A DNA stretch of 24,526 nt from assembly GCA_964437245.1 (NCBI GenBank), contig CAYTGJ010000062.1:1-24526 (forward strand). Direction: 5' to 3'. The stretch's first letter is position 1. Each line of letters opens with the position of its first letter. The notes beneath the pieces were generated by a model. It saw only the letters and a list, made by a program, of their open reading frames with translations, was not told the DNA's origin and made no database searches. Position numbers and translations under genes: made by a program. Shown piece by piece: positions 24,444 through 24,526 of this stretch. Source of the stretch: JANYCO01 sp964437245 (GTDB lineage: Bacteria > Bacteroidota > Bacteroidia > Cytophagales > Cytophagaceae).

Positions 24444-24526
24444 TTTGCAGGTAACGGTTCGGGGCTTGGCGATAGTGGCGGAATTAGAAGCACAAATGTT
24501 CAGTTTTGCACTACCGTAGCATAAGC
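24444..24526. repeat. Probable dispersed repeat at the window edge (incomplete)
   Basis: Right after the small lipoprotein start there is a non-coding block containing GGTTCGGGGCTTGGCG, AGTGGCGGAATTAGAAGC and GTTCAGTTTTGCACTACCG. It is much richer in G/C than the adjacent gene. It resembles, from memory, blocks that recur between small accessory genes in Bacteroidota genomes. Only one copy is in this window and it runs off the end, so repetition is not shown here. Confidence 0.4.

Noticed and set aside
1..24526. CRISPR arrays, tRNA or rRNA genes, transposases, SusC/SusD pairs
   Set aside because: I looked for them and saw no spaced direct repeats, cloverleaf-like tRNA segments, rRNA-like blocks, transposase motifs, or SusC/SusD homologues.

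Overview
The window looks like a draft-assembly contig from a member of the Bacteroidota, probably a gliding, polysaccharide-degrading lineage such as Cytophagales or Chitinophagia. The evidence is two secreted proteins ending in type IX secretion (T9SS) sorting domains, several lipoproteins with Bacteroidota-style lipoboxes, CHU_C-like Ig modules, a 7TMR-DISM sensor, outer-membrane barrels ending in Phe, and the general lack of strong Shine-Dalgarno sequences. A 10-base run of N marks an assembly gap. Species cannot be named from the sequence alone.

Layout. (1) 1-6471, + strand, a tight operon: a 5'-truncated barrel (A1), a second barrel (B1), a lipoprotein (C1), a lipoprotein with two tandem CBM-like domains, and a GH5 endo-beta-mannanase lipoprotein, followed by a strong hairpin terminator. 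(2) 6704-7612, - strand: a ROK-family sugar kinase. (3) 8080-13458, + strand: two large T9SS-exported proteins. One has a GH5 catalytic head and the other a CBM-like head, and both have the same chain of Ig, beta-sandwich, FnIII-like and sorting modules. (4) 13645-15642, - strand: a 7TMR-DISM/GAF membrane sensor. (5) 15643-16656: about 1 kb without a convincing gene. (6) 16657-23619, + strand: a second operon with a tandem CBM-like protein (its signal region interrupted by the N gap), a GH16 beta-glucanase lipoprotein, and the barrels and lipoprotein A2, B2 and C2. (7) 23620-24526: a large hairpin, an AT-rich small lipoprotein gene broken by one in-frame TGA, and a probable dispersed repeat at the edge.

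The main observation is that A1-B1-C1 and A2-B2-C2 are paralogous three-gene cassettes, each joined to a different surface glycoside hydrolase and a tandem CBM-like protein, with no SusC or SusD anywhere in the window. The simplest reading is a polysaccharide utilisation locus in which two small outer-membrane barrels and a surface lipoprotein replace the SusCD transporter. One copy is paired with a mannanase and the other with a beta-1,3-glucanase-type enzyme. The T9SS proteins would start digestion outside the cell, the lipoprotein enzymes and CBM proteins would work at the surface, the barrels would bind or import oligosaccharides, and the ROK kinase would phosphorylate the released hexose. 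The enzyme families are clear. The role of the A-B-C cassette is inference.
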